This document shows positions 24,001 through 35,290 of a DNA stretch of 64,000 nt, piece after piece. Position numbers and translations under genes: made by a program. The notes beneath the pieces were generated by a model. The model did not search any database and was not told where the DNA came from. It was given only the letters and a program-made list of their open reading frames with translations. This stretch comes from Membranipora membranacea (Eukaryota > Bryozoa > Gymnolaemata > Cheilostomatida > Membraniporidae), in contig OU612067.1 of assembly GCA_914767715.1 (NCBI GenBank), positions 2,232,001 to 2,296,000 of the forward strand, given 5' to 3'. Positions within the stretch are counted from its first letter, which is position 1. Each line of letters opens with the position of its first letter.

Positions 24001-24039
24001 CAAACATCTAATATTTCTAAACCTACACAGCTAGTGTGA
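15010..24039 (+). CDS. SEH1L: nucleoporin SEH1, WD40 protein of the Nup107-160 and GATOR2 complexes
   Basis: SEH1 is a WD40 propeller that completes its ring with a blade from Nup85 in the nuclear-pore Y complex, or from Mios in GATOR2 at the lysosome. Ten exons join in phase with GT-AG borders: 15010-15120, 17621-17671, 17895-18000, 18242-18369, 19267-19397, 19780-19878, 20102-20242, 20360-20508, 20664-20772, 23949-24039. The product is 371 residues, close to the ~360 of vertebrate SEH1. Recognisable blocks are [92 protein letters not shown] and [20 protein letters not shown]. The C-terminal tail ([11 protein letters not shown] onward) is Ser/Thr/Gln rich as in orthologues. It shares a promoter region with glycerol kinase. 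The last intron contains a fold-back element, and an intermediate intron holds two SINEs. The gene looks functional. Confidence 0.96.
15121..17620. other. first intron of SEH1
   Basis: 2.5 kb of AT-rich intron. I see no nested exon, structured repeat or RNA gene in it. Confidence 0.6.
18383..18704 (+). mobile_element. tRNA-derived SINE, copy 1
   Basis: The head has pol III boxes: an A-box-like tggtctgacggttaagg and a B box ggttcgattcc. A body of about 250 bp follows and ends in a poly-A tail of about 10 A (18695-18704). A second, inverted copy with the same body lies at about 49058-49338. It sits in an SEH1 intron just after the donor of exon 4. Confidence 0.8.
19005..19173 (-). mobile_element. 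tRNA-derived SINE of a different family
   Basis: On the minus strand it starts ggaggtggctcagtaggtaa (A box) and has the B-box-like ggtttgaatccc about 50 bp later, followed by a short unique tail. It lies in an SEH1 intron. The acceptor-stem pairing of a true tRNA is not evident, so I call a SINE rather than a tRNA gene. Confidence 0.65.
22003..22122. repeat. degenerate ~17-bp minisatellite
   Basis: About seven imperfect copies of ctgtctcagtgccatg, in the last intron of SEH1. Two overlapping open frames across it are repeat artefacts. Confidence 0.7.
22890..23593. repeat. 704-bp near-complete palindrome with tRNA-like promoter at its centre
   Basis: The outer ends ttaaagcattactttgaggc (22890) and its reverse complement (ending 23593) pair. 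The arms remain complementary through the whole element, with a small loop near 23195-23230. The right arm contains a tRNA-like head: agctgagtgttagcgcgttg (A-box-like, about 23216) and ggttcgagacc (B box, about 23258). This suggests a SINE-derived inverted dimer or fold-back element. It lies in the last SEH1 intron. Confidence 0.85.
23368..23452. repeat. 13-bp tandem repeat on one arm of the palindrome
   Basis: Six exact copies of tgccgattcttac plus a partial seventh. The opposite arm has only one equivalent (aatcggca near 23030), so the expansion occurred after the palindrome formed. Confidence 0.9.
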
Positions 24040-24381
24040 ATAACACATCCGCATATATATATATATCTTTCATTCCTTCACACACACTACGCCACCACAC
24101 ACACCAAGATAGATACTCAGCCTCATAACAATGACTATACAAACACTTATAATACATCTATAACTTCATATGCTGTTTTCTCTTTGGTTGTTGGTATATA
24201 AATTAAACTTGTGGGAGGTATTTTCTCAAGCCTGGATATTGGACACGTTAGCCATATTATTTCTCTCTATCTGAATTTCAATATAATGTTATTAATATGG
24301 CAGCCAGCTTTGAGCAACAATTTTGTTTATCTCCACGCAAATTATGTCAACTCTTTTTTCTACTCTTGAAAAATATCTGTT

Positions 24382-24387
24382 AATAAA
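24382..24387 (+). promoter_or_regulatory. polyadenylation signal of SEH1
   Basis: AATAAA about 340 bp after the SEH1 stop codon and about 110 bp before the next gene's start codon. Confidence 0.45.
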
Positions 24388-24498
24388 ATAAATTTGTTTG
24401 TTGCTGAAGAAAGATAAGTCAGATCATTAAGTATAAACTTGTAATAGAATCTAAGTTGATAACAGCAAGTCACAGCTTACAGTGATCCGTCTGAGATA

Positions 24499-25996
24499 AT
24501 GTATTCACCTCTTGGACAATGCAAAAAACAGTCGTATGGAAAACACAGTGTTTGGCCAGTTTCTGTAGGAAAACTCCCAGCTTTAACAAAGGTGTGTACT
24601 TCATATTACCCAGTTTCTCGTCACTTTTTCTAATTTTCATACTCTACCTTATCCTCACATACATTTACACATGACTCGCTGTATAACATTGCTCAGCTGC
24701 TTTACAAATTACCATCTGCTGTCATATTATGGTTATGGAATATTGAATGTCATGCTCTTACTCGCTGTCCTCTTACAAGTCTCATGTAGCCGATGCCTTG
24801 TCAGTTAATACCCTCTCTCTATCATATTGGTGATGTTTATATCTGTACCACCCTGGCCTGCCTAGCTAATCCCAGGCTTGAGTTTGTTGTGAGTTGGTTA
24901 GTCGCCAGTAAGTTTATTGGTCAGTCTGTTACTAAATGTGTATCTGTCGGGGTGTGTGGTAGTGTGTATGTCCCGTTGAGTCAGTTAGCGAGTGGAGGTG
25001 AGTCGATGAGTAAGTATGAGTTAAAATATATAGGTGAGTCAGTCAATGTGAGTGTTTGTATGAATGATCTGATTACAGAGACCGTAAATTATTGAGACAC
25101 TGAGTGTGAATGTTTGTATGAATGACGCGATTACAGAGAGTATCAGTGAGTCAGTCAGTGTGTACCGTTATGTACATCTTCTTCCTCGCCCATATGCTTC
25201 CTACCTCGCTTTGCTATATCCTCGCTGGTTTTTCGTTATTTTAACTATTACAAAAACTACAAGTAAACTGAGTAACTGAGAATAGGCCCAATTATGGCAG
25301 CATATGCCTATATGAAACTCTCTGTAATTTATTAATCGTTTTGGAGATGCACCATTTATTTCTTGAATTACATTACCATTCAGACAGGATATAATCCCAT
25401 TTAAATTCTTGTATTGGAAGCTATTTCTCCAACTTTAGAGAGGTCAGATTTTTAGTTAAGAAATGCATCCGCATTTGAATTAATACAGTCGTTGCGACCA
25501 AAACATAACCAACCTGAATTGACTATGCACTTTTCATTAAGATTTCATTAATTCAAAATTTATAAAAAAAAAAGTAGTGTATATATCTATATATATGGAT
25601 ATGCTGCATGCTTAAGCCCTTATGATGCTTGAGGTATCCTTAAGTGTGAGCTGATGACCTTTTCTGTATAACTTTATAATGTTGGTTTGCTGACGCTTAT
25701 AAGGCAAGCTCCAAAAATCCTATAATACCTGATAGTCTGAGTTAACATGTCAGTGGACATGCCATGTTGTATTAAAGCCAATACAATGCTCGGGTTCATT
25801 GCTCAATTAAAAGGCACACTAATCAGTGAGGCACCTACCTTCTTAGCGAACGAATGATTTATATTGTAGTCCAAGTTTGCCTTCATTTATTTGCAGCCAT
25901 CATGATGAAATAAGGCAACAGGCAGCACAGATGAAGAGAAACTCAGGCTGGCCATATTTTAATACACAGAAGGATCAGGGAAAGGCTTACTACTAA
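24499..25996 (+). CDS. putative 64-residue protein, two exons
   Basis: Exon 1 runs from ATG 24499 to 24593 and begins MYSPLGQCKKQSYGKHSVWP. Exon 2 (25897-25996) follows a good acceptor (atttgcag), encodes HHDEIRQQAAQMKRNSGWPY and ends GKAYY before TAA. The join is in phase only if the donor is GGT|gtgtac. The stronger-looking AAG|gtgtgt two bases earlier would need an additional, unseen exon. The residue composition (no low complexity, balanced charge, Trp/Tyr) is protein-like in both pieces, and the gene lies in the orientation of SEH1 just after it. I do not recognise the family. The style resembles small ciliary or mitochondrial proteins, but this is only an impression. Confidence 0.45.
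25042..25165. repeat. ~66-bp direct duplication
   Basis: The segment with gtgtttgtatgaatgat..gattacagaga occurs twice in tandem (about 25042 and 25109), with a few substitutions. Confidence 0.6.
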
Positions 25997-26802
25997 GACT
26001 ATATCTATATATCCCCTAAAGATTGGGGTGTTACTATAACTAGTGGCCCTCTCGACTTTAACTCATCTTCTTAACCCTATAGTCATGTACCCCAATCCTT
26101 AAAATAACCTAAAATCAACTTATTTTATGTATATATGTAGAAATCAAATTGATCAGAAAAACCGCTTTTCTTGTTGCTGCACATAAGGTTTTATTTTCGT
26201 ATGAAGATAAGTTTGATGGCAATTTTTCGATTTTTGCAAATAAAGACCCTTGCTTCAATTTCAAATGGTTATAAGTATTAAACTTCTTCATCTCTTCAAA
26301 CAGATATGACCGTAGCTAGTGTGTGTTGTAACATATTAAATTCTGTGGTATACTGACAAATTAATCAGTAATTATGTTTAATATCGTTTATATATTTTTT
26401 TAAACTGCATGTTTCTAGCTTGATTAATCGTACATTAACTAAAATACATTGTAAACATATAGGCAGCATTGGGCAAAATGATGCAGTAAATTACGTTATG
26501 CAAAAGCGTGATGAAAATCTATGCAGTATTACATGCAAAGCACATTGTGTACAACAATGGATCACCTTTGTTGGGTGATTTTTTAGCATCGAAAGAGAAA
26601 TGTTGATGCTCATAACTTCTCTACCATTGAATTGATTATCAAACGACACGATCAAAACCTCGGAAATACTCTCTAGGTTAATGGAAGCTAGTGTGTATAA
26701 CATATTGTTTAACCTATTTTCAATTTTTTGGCTGGAGAGAAGCGCATGTTTTGGACCAAATAAAGCTTGGTTAAATATCCAAATACCTCAAGACGTAAAG
26801 CC

Positions 26803-27350
26803 ATAATGAACAATAGCTTCAATCAAAACCTAGGCAATAGACAGTTCTCTGAGCTCCGATTTAGACCTCAATTCGTCCTATCTCCATTTTGGTACTTTTA
26901 ATCCACGCCATAGGAAAAACGTGCTGAAAAGAGGGTTATCTTGAAAACCGCTTATATTAGGATAAAAATTATTTTTGATTCAGAATCTGCAACATTGAAA
27001 ACTCATATGGACATAGTTTGGGAAATAATTTTAGTATTTGGATAGTCAATTAAAGCATTTTCTGCCTGTTTTGCAGACAATTTGGCAGAATTTTTCACTA
27101 AAATTAAGATTTATCAAGATTCAAGCCTCCAATGATTTGGAAACCCTGTCTCACAGGGTTTTCAATGGTGCAGACTCTGAATCAAAAATCATTTTTATCC
27201 TATCATAAGCGGTTTTCAAGATAACCCTCTTTCAGCAGGTTTTCCCTATGCGGCGTGGGTTAAATGTACCAAACTGGAGAGAGGGCAACTCTGAATTGAG
27301 GCATAAATAAGAGCTCAGAAAACTGTCTTTCTCCTGCTGTTCATCATGCT
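26803..27350. repeat. 548-bp fold-back element
   Basis: The left arm (from about 26803) and right arm (to about 27350) are inverted copies. For example gagggttatcttgaaaaccg at 26931 matches the complement of cggttttcaagataaccctc near 27209, and gattcagaatctgcaacattg near 26977 matches the complement of the segment near 27172. The centre (about 27000-27120) is unpaired. Confidence 0.8.
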
Positions 27351-27947
27351 GATAACAAATTTGACTGACATCTTTCTGAATTTCTGAATTTAAATTTCGA
27401 CGTCAATTAGTTAAAACTTGGGTTATTATCTGTTACAGTTGTGACAACCTGTAAGCTGGTAAGATTATTGATGGAAGTGACAGTACAAGACCAAAATGGT
27501 ATAATAAATTGGAAATTTTATTATTGGGGTCACATGTAATGGAGGGGTCAGAAATGGCCCTATAACTATTGCAAAAATCACTTTCAAGTCTCGAAGACAG
27601 GAGGCCTAAAATCATAAAGTTTCACTAAAATGTCTCTCATCCAGTTAGTGCCATGCCTTCTCTATATGGCGAAAGCGTGAACTAATCAAATACCTCAAAA
27701 ACAAGGCACAGTGGGCTCAATTTAAAAGGGGAACTTTTTGCACCAAAATGAACTTCCAGAGTTTACTGCTACTCAACGTCAAATATTTGGGAGGTTTCAA
27801 CTCTGAAAATAACTGTTGGACATGATATGATAACCAATACAATATTAAAATGTTTTCAAAAGTGATATATCACGTTAACTGTTTTGTTACGGTACCTATT
27901 TATCACTACTTACACCAACTACACCTGGATTATTTCGCACTGAGTTC

Positions 27948-28060
27948 TGCAAGCTTCAGCGGGTTAGAGTGTTTACTCTCAGCGCGAGAGGCCCAAGTTT
28001 GAATTCCGATGAGGCAAGATTAAATAAAGCAAGGAGGAGCATGAAGAGGCCCTCTTATTT
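27948..28060 (+). mobile_element. probable tRNA-derived SINE fragment
   Basis: gggttagagtgtttactctc followed by the B-box-like aagtttgaattccg about 20 bp on. The body is short and degenerate. Confidence 0.4.
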
Positions 28061-28099
28061 TTATATGAAATATATATTAATATACCACAATTATAACAT

Positions 28100-30000
28100 T
28101 TTTGTTGCGCTATATTCTATGGCTGTATTCACTGAGAATAATTGTGGGGGAGTTCTGCCACATAAAACGACAATGATACTCAGGCTGTCTACCTCATAGA
28201 TGGCAAGGCATTGCAAGGACATTTTAATTCTAATTTGCACTTATAATGACATTGCCAATTGGCCATCCATCATAAACTCAATCGACTACCTGAGTGTATG
28301 TCATCCACACCCCTGAAGTTTTGTGGCATTTATGATCGCGGAATTTCTAGCTAGTTTATCTAAAATGTCGCAAGGCCACTAAAGAGTGTAACGCTTCAAA
28401 TATTGTATTTTAAAACTGCCAATTGTGATATAAGCTCTGCAGCTGATCTCTAAAACTACATTAGAGTGACACAAGACGTAAATCATGTTCTCACAATCAG
28501 AATATAACACAAAACTTGAGTTATTTGTTTTCTAAAATGGCTATTCTAGGTAATGTGGTAGTTGGTAATACATTTATCCTGCAGTCTACTAGGATGAAGC
28601 AAGAATTCCTTGTACATAACATAAGGATATATGATCTTCAGACATTGTCTCTAGATCATTTTACAGCTACTCATGTTCTTATCAGTAATAGTCCGTGCAA
28701 ACTGTCACATCAGCAACATGTTAGCTGATCGTCAGAGGTTTGATGTGTATCTTTGTGATGTTCTGCTGAGGTTCCAACCCCATCGTGTGTTTAGCCCATT
28801 ACATATCTTCCAATGCTTGGTTCATTAACCCCTTAGTGGTTACATTGTAGACAAATATCAATCATATAACTTCTGCCGGTAGTCCGAGTTATGGATATAT
28901 TCTATTTGCGTAAGTTTAGTTTAGTTTTGTTATCAGATCCGATATAACCATGTGATATTAAAAATCACGGATCACGTGATGTTCTGGGTAAAAACGTACA
29001 AAAAACCTTTCAGCTTACATAAAAGTTGTTGCCACAGTATGACATAAGAAAATTAAAAAAGCTACAACGTCTCTTTTCAGTACGACAGTGCTTTGGTCTG
29101 AGATTGGTGACTCCACAAATGATTTTTGTCCTACATAGCTGTAACTCTTCAATGTCACACCCTTCTCTCAACTCTACTCTGTTACAGAGTAATTGGTATT
29201 GAAAATTGCACTATATCCATAAACATTTACTGCAATTGGTGCTATACCATCTTTATACATTCAAATTCGAAATCTCATTATCTATATATAATCGTCATTA
29301 TCAGCTATATGTATGTGATTTCAGCCTCACTCGACCAAGTATTTAATGTTGACAGCTGTATATTACTGTCAGAAGTGTAGCTGGTAACTAATGTTACCAA
29401 ACACCTGATCTCCAGAGGAAATATCCCTACATAAATAGTGATTCTCCGAACTCCTCTTTGGTACATGGTACCAGCAGAAATATTTAATAAATGAGTGCAA
29501 CCTAGCTTATCATTACATAGGGTGTTGCTGGGAACCCAAGTCTTATGACTTTCTTGCGGTTAAAAACAACCATCAGTTTTCATGAGAAAATCATTAAAGC
29601 GAAATTCACTCCATTCCTGAGCACCTGTTGTAAACTAAAGCAAGCTTAGTCGTTGATTTATGCTGAACCTAAATTACCAGATCATAGTGTTTGGCCCCTT
29701 CAGCTGTTTAGTTAAAGTAACTACACCATTATTATAAAGCTTGCTCCATCAATGCCACTAATTTTGCAAATTGATGACACCAGGCTGAATATATAACAAG
29801 ATAAGACGATGCAGCCTGAACTGTGGTGACATCATTGTTAGATAGCTAGGTCAAGCTCTGGTTAATCTGTTATTAGCTGGTGTTGTTACCAACAAAGTGA
29901 ATATGTCAATAATAGAAAACCAATTTGCTTTCTGATAAGTGCATGTACCAGTGTGAATGCAAAACTCCTCCAGAATCTAGTGCGACCAACCTTTTGTAGA
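28100..30000. other. stretch without recognisable genes
   Basis: AT-rich sequence. The short open frames here have no family signature, no supported splice structure and typical chance lengths (60-85 codons). I see nothing else in it. Confidence 0.5.
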
Positions 30001-30028
30001 GAAATTGTTGGCACGCAACAATGATTCT

Positions 30029-30616
30029 TGAAAATGGATGTGGAGCTTTTGGGGTATTCTGTTACTGGAACATCTAAAATAGACATTGTTGAATATCTCT
30101 CTGAGGGGTTTTTCCCATACAAAAAAGGTATGATATGATACGCAGGAATTCAATGGGATAACTGATGGTTTCTGATTTTCCTTAGTCAACAACTTATGCT
30201 GCTTGTGATACTGCAGGGCCAGGTCTGCTTGTGCAGAGCTTTAACCTGGTGCTGCAGGGCATATGTCAAAACCTTTTTAACAATCGATCTTACTGTGGTT
30301 ATTAAACTCCAATTACATTCACAGCTTTAGTTCTGCAATAAAAGTTGCTCGCGCGGAAATCCCTTACCAATTGGCTCTAACTGTATCAGTACAAGACCTT
30401 GTATTGAGTTCGAGTTTTATGCTCACAGAACATGAGTTGCAGTTAACCAATGTTTGGTTTCAAAGAAAAATTACCGAGTTCGTAAGATCCAAAAGCTGCT
30501 GGTTTCTCAAGAAGAAAGAATCGTTGTACAAGGATTATATGAGGATTTTCCAATCTGCATATTTTCATGCAGTTTTGGATAAGGAAGAACACCAATTGAC
30601 AGAACAATACCTATAG
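30029..30616 (+). CDS. hypothetical two-exon ORF (weak)
   Basis: A candidate first exon starts at an ATG near 30034 (MDVELLGYSV) and ends FFPYKKG at a gtatga donor near 30128. A second open stretch after ttcacag at 30324 runs to TAG 30614-30616 (FSSAIKVARAEIPYQLAL, later FQRKITEFVRSKSCWF and YKDYMRIFQSAYFH). The second piece looks protein-like, but no family is recognised and the link between the two is not proven. Confidence 0.2.
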
Positions 30617-30639
30617 TTTCCCCTGTCATATCACAATAC

Positions 30640-32940
30640 TCTTCTGCGATCAGTGAACAACAAACTTGAACCCTCAGTAAAGATTTAGGAGAAGGGACAA
30701 CCCTAATGCTGGTAAGTTGAATCTTGGATATGGTACAGAAAAGCAACAGAAAAAAGTTGCCATAAACAAAAACTATACTGTGGTTATCATTGATGCCTTA
30801 GAGTACATATGGTCCCGGGAATGATTAATCATGATGCCTGTTTTTCATGCTGATTGATAGGGTTTAGGAAGAAGAGCAAGGTGAATGCCAACACTGTGGA
30901 ACACAGCTCCAAGTATAATATTGGTTGTGCTTTCGGAAACGCTAGAAAATAGAAAATTTTTTTACAAGGTTTCCATACAGACTTTGGATTGTCACAATGA
31001 CAGAAAGAAAAACGATTGTAATTGCAATCACAATAATTTGCACTGTTGTGACTGATAGCATTGGTGAAGTGAATAGTCACTGGTAAAAAATTGGTTGTGT
31101 TTTACACAATAGTATCAACAGACAGAGAGAGATTCACTGTGATAACTAGGAAATCTTTAGACAGAAGGTACACCCACTTGAACTATGCTGCTGGTAGCAT
31201 GTCCCTGAGAGCAGTTGAGGAATCGTTGTTTAGGTAATATATTATTTCTGCTATTATCTAACTGCTTCACTTCGGACTGCGAATACTCAGTTGCACATAC
31301 AAATAGATAAGTAGATTAGGGAACCTAAATGACCTGATTACACTAACTATGTGTCTAAGTTACTTGGTCGAGTACATTCTGTTGTGAAAAAAACACATTT
31401 TCATAATGTAGAGATTGCAACCTTTGGACCTTTAGACCTCATTACGCAGCTGCTGCTGATCATGTGATTGGTGACTTTGGTTACCATACTACACTCCTGA
31501 CATTCAATCCAAAGTGATTAATTTGAAATACATACATACATGTTGTGGATATTTGTGGTATTGATGAGTTTGCTAATTTTAATATTTAATATACACTTAT
31601 TGCATAACACCAATTGCAGTGAACGGATATTGATTTCGTCTATTTCCTCCCTATCTGGATAATTAATTGATCAGCGTAAAACTCAGTAGCAATGTGTTGT
31701 TGTTTTGCACTGATTAATTAATTAATTTTGCTGGTAGCATGTACCAAAGAGCAGTTTCAGGAATCACCGGTTAGACATATTCTCTATGATGATCAGGTGT
31801 TTGGTAACTTAAGTTATCTCCTCAGGAGATAATTGATGAGTACATACTGAATTCATCTCTGTCTGGAGATATTGTCACAGTTATAAAGAAACAACTGATG
31901 TTTTATTCCTACCCACCACAAAGTTGATATCCACTACTTGTTAACTGTTAACGCTAGTTTCAAGCGATTGCTCTTTGGAAAGTGGTACAACTGATTTCAC
32001 CATCTCACCGTTCCCAAAAAGTAATGAGTTGATGGCACTAATTATCATGCCTGCTTTCAAATAATAAGTGCCGTCTTCTCTCTTCCCACAGTATAGTCCA
32101 TTCCACCATCACCAACATATGCAACATAGCACATGCGAGAGGGTTATCTTCCGTACAGGGCCTATTGCTAGAACTAGTGCATTTCAACTCTCTTTCAAGG
32201 TTTTCCACATGTCTTTAAATGCAGTCACATGTCTTCACATGAGTTATCCAGGGGACAAGTAAACCGAGAAGGTAAACACCCTTTCCTGGGATCCAGTACA
32301 ATTGCTCTTTAGATTTGAACAAAACATTTTTTTCAATTCATCTGCATTGGTTTTTTCTATTATTGGTATATGGATTGTGTCAAGATTTTATTTGCTATCA
32401 AACTATGATGCTTTGATCAGCTTATACCAACTTCTTCATGTTTGAGGGGAGGGATGGCTTAGTGTTGTCTATATGTGGTTCGGTCAATTTGTCTGAACAG
32501 GGGTTGCCCCTACCCTTATACAATTACAAAGTACTCTCTTTCTCATTAAGGCAGATTCGGAGTTAGCTAGAGTTAGCCATTAAAGAAGGGACCCTGAAAA
32601 CAGTACATTATTGTTAGTCAGCAAAGAAAACTATTGTGATTGCCACTGCAATTGTTGTTCAACTAGTAAGTGATAATCCAAGGTCTCAGTATTGATACCT
32701 TGTATAATACTTTAATCAAGCATAAATAGCTTTGTATAGCTGTGTATTTAGGTGTTATAAGTATACCTAAGTTTGTAAAGCTACAAAGCCCGAAACCATA
32801 ATTAAAGAATATCGAACCTCACCAGAAAATACATGATACATATTTTTACCAGATAACACTGGTATGTGTTGTAATTATCTAAGCGCTGCCCTGGGAATTT
32901 CTCAGCTATCAAGCGCTGTAACAGGATCTTATTTCTTGGA
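30640..32940. other. stretch without recognisable genes
   Basis: No exon supported. A 30-bp motif (ttgctggtagcatgt....agagcagtt) occurs near 31190 and again near 31730, suggesting a diverged duplicated segment. Nothing else was seen. Confidence 0.45.
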
Positions 32941-32962
32941 ATTTTCCAGTTGCCTAGAAGGG

Positions 32963-32969
32963 TATAAAA
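32963..32969 (+). promoter_or_regulatory. TATA box of the secreted-peptide gene
   Basis: TATAAAA, with the probable start of transcription about 30 bp later (near 32993). A non-coding first exon ends at a donor after 33057 (GCAAG|gtttga). Confidence 0.6.
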
Positions 32970-33664
32970 AGTAGGGAAATGATGAGATAAGCACACACAC
33001 AGCTACAACATACTCATCCAGAAAGACTCATTCAAGCTTTCAAATCTCTATAGCAAGGTTTGAATTTTGACATTTAATGATTTATTTGGGAACTGACTGA
33101 CATTCAATTTGTTGTATTATCCCAATTATTATTATTAATTATCATATTCTCAATTCGCTTTATAACACTGTAACATCAGTGTTGTATTTGGTTTTAATTT
33201 GATTTATTTTTCAATTCATCAATAAATCCTGTTTGTGAGGTTTATATACAACATTTGTTTATTGGATTAAGAATCACCAAAGCACACCAATGACTGACTC
33301 AAAGTCATTACATTCCGTTTTGCTATAAAATAGCTTTCTTGAGAAAACATATGCTAGATTACCCCCTCAACCAAAATAAGATAGGGGTGGTGGTGGGTAG
33401 TTCTCAGATTCAGGGCAATTATTCAAAGGACTGGTAGTTTTAGAATTCCCACAATTCAATAGACAGTGGTCACATGATTTACTTGTGGCAACAAACGTAG
33501 TAAATTAAGTCGGAGTTGTCATATCCTTGTAGAAAGCTAGACAACCCTGAAATATTGAAATGCGATGGATACTTGATACTTTGTTTTGGATTGATTTCAG
33601 TCTAAAAAATAACCTTAGAAAAGTTTGATTATCTTGTTTATTTCAATATTCTACTTTTCTGAAG

Positions 33665-34297
33665 ATGAATATTGCCGCAATCACAATTACCTTAGCTCTT
33701 ATGGCTGCCATTGGAGGGACATCTGCAACGGCGCGGAAAGAAAGGTAACTTAGAATTTTACAGAGCAAAAGTCTCACAATTATAATTAATAAGTGAAAAA
33801 TTACTTCAGATGCCAAAGTTGAACACTTCAGTTTAAGGGAGGTTCCAAGACATTGCTTTAATAATGTTAGAGCACAGGCTAAATAATAACAGGAACAGGA
33901 AACTGCTCTGTGGTATTCTATTTTAGCTGAGTTTGAGTACCTGATGGATGAATTGTTTCACAAGAATTCTGGCTAAAAAGTCATCAGAATTAGATTTTGT
34001 ATTTTTCCCAATGCAGAAGGTGCAATCTGCTATCAATCAATGAGAACTTGGTTGCCCTTTAAGCTTGTTGTTGCCATGTCATCCCATGTAAGAGATCATG
34101 GAAGTCTCCTAAGTTGACTTAAAAAAAACTTCATACTGTTTTTTCAATGAAAACAGTTGCAAATATCAAGGAAGATATTAAAAAATAAATTGCTAGATTG
34201 TTCAATTTCTTTTAGATTAAAAAGGATGAGCAGTAAGGACTGTTATCTCTGGACATGCAATAACCCTCATGGCACAGTATGGAGTCAAGGTGATTAA
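33665..34297 (+). CDS. small secreted peptide precursor, 53 residues
   Basis: Exons 33665-33744 and 34216-34297 join in phase (donor aaag|gtaact, acceptor cttttag) and end at TAA. The first exon begins MNIAAITITLALMAAIGGTS, a textbook signal peptide with an Ala/Gly-rich cleavage region. After it come basic residues (ARKERLKR), which could be a processing site. The predicted mature part is about 23 residues: SSKDCYLWTCNNPHGTVW and a short tail, with two cysteines that could form one disulphide. An upstream TATA box and a 5' UTR exon (about 32993-33057) support a real, strongly expressed gene. The function is unknown: hormone, neuropeptide, antimicrobial or venom-like roles are all possible. 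I recognise no family. Confidence 0.6.
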
Positions 34298-34429
34298 CAC
34301 TTCCACTGATGTTGAAAACTATCCGCTGATCTTACTCATAACTAAACAATGCTTTTGTTCATTACATGAGTAAAATAAAAATAAGTATATAAATCATCGC
34401 AATTAGATTTTGTGGTTAAAAGTCATTGA

Positions 34430-35290
34430 GAATTTTTGAATTTTTTTTGTGTGCAGTGGTGACCTTCCTTGAATCTATCGTTGACGGAGAATGAATTACT
34501 GCAGATGTAAGCGATTTTAGGATATGATAGAGCGCTAGTTGCCTCCATATGATGTAGGGTAAAAACAAAATGAGGTAGAAAAAAAGCAAATAAAACATTT
34601 AATTGTAGCCGGAAAGATCATAACATGCCCCATTGTTTTTTTTAAAAATTTAAATTCAGCATAATTTTCCTCAAAATACTGTCAGTAGCAGGCTAATATT
34701 CAGGGATCTGCGTGACATCAATTGGGGCTTGCATTGGAGGGGGTTGAAAGAATCTGACAGACTTTGAATTATTAAATGTTTTTTTTTGTGCAATGGTAAC
34801 CCTCCTTAAAATTATCGCTGACAGAGAATAAATAGCCGCAGATCAAAGCAATTTTAGGATATAATAGAGCGCAAGTTGCCCTTCCATATGAGGTAGGGTA
34901 AAAGCAAAATGAGGTAGAATAAAAGCAAATAACACATTTAATTGCAGCAGAAAAAATCACAACGTGCCCCATTGTTTATTTTTACTGAAATTTTAATTCA
35001 GCATAATTTCCCTTCAAACAATGTCAGCCGCAGGATAATATTCAGGTATTTGCATGACATCAATTGGGGCTTGCATTGGACTGAGTTTTAAAGAATCCAA
35101 TAGGCTTTGAATTTTTGAATATATTTAGTTTGGTGCAATTGTGACCCTCCTTGAAACAATCGCTGATAGAGAATGATTAGCCGCAGATCAAAGCGATTTT
35201 AGGATATGATAGAGCGCAAGTTGCCCTTCCATATGCGGTAGGATAAAAGTAAAATTAGGAAGAATAAAAGCAAATAATAAACATTTTGTA
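34430..35290. repeat. ~340-bp tandem repeat, 2.5 copies
   Basis: Copies begin with gtgca(g/a)tggt(g/a)acc at about 34452, 34788 and 35134, i.e. a spacing of 336 and 346 bp. Internal anchors repeat, such as attttaggatatgatagagcg and gacatcaattggggcttgca. The third copy is truncated after about 155 bp. Minus-strand open frames in it (e.g. ending LALYHILKSL) are copies of the repeat, not genes. Confidence 0.9.
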
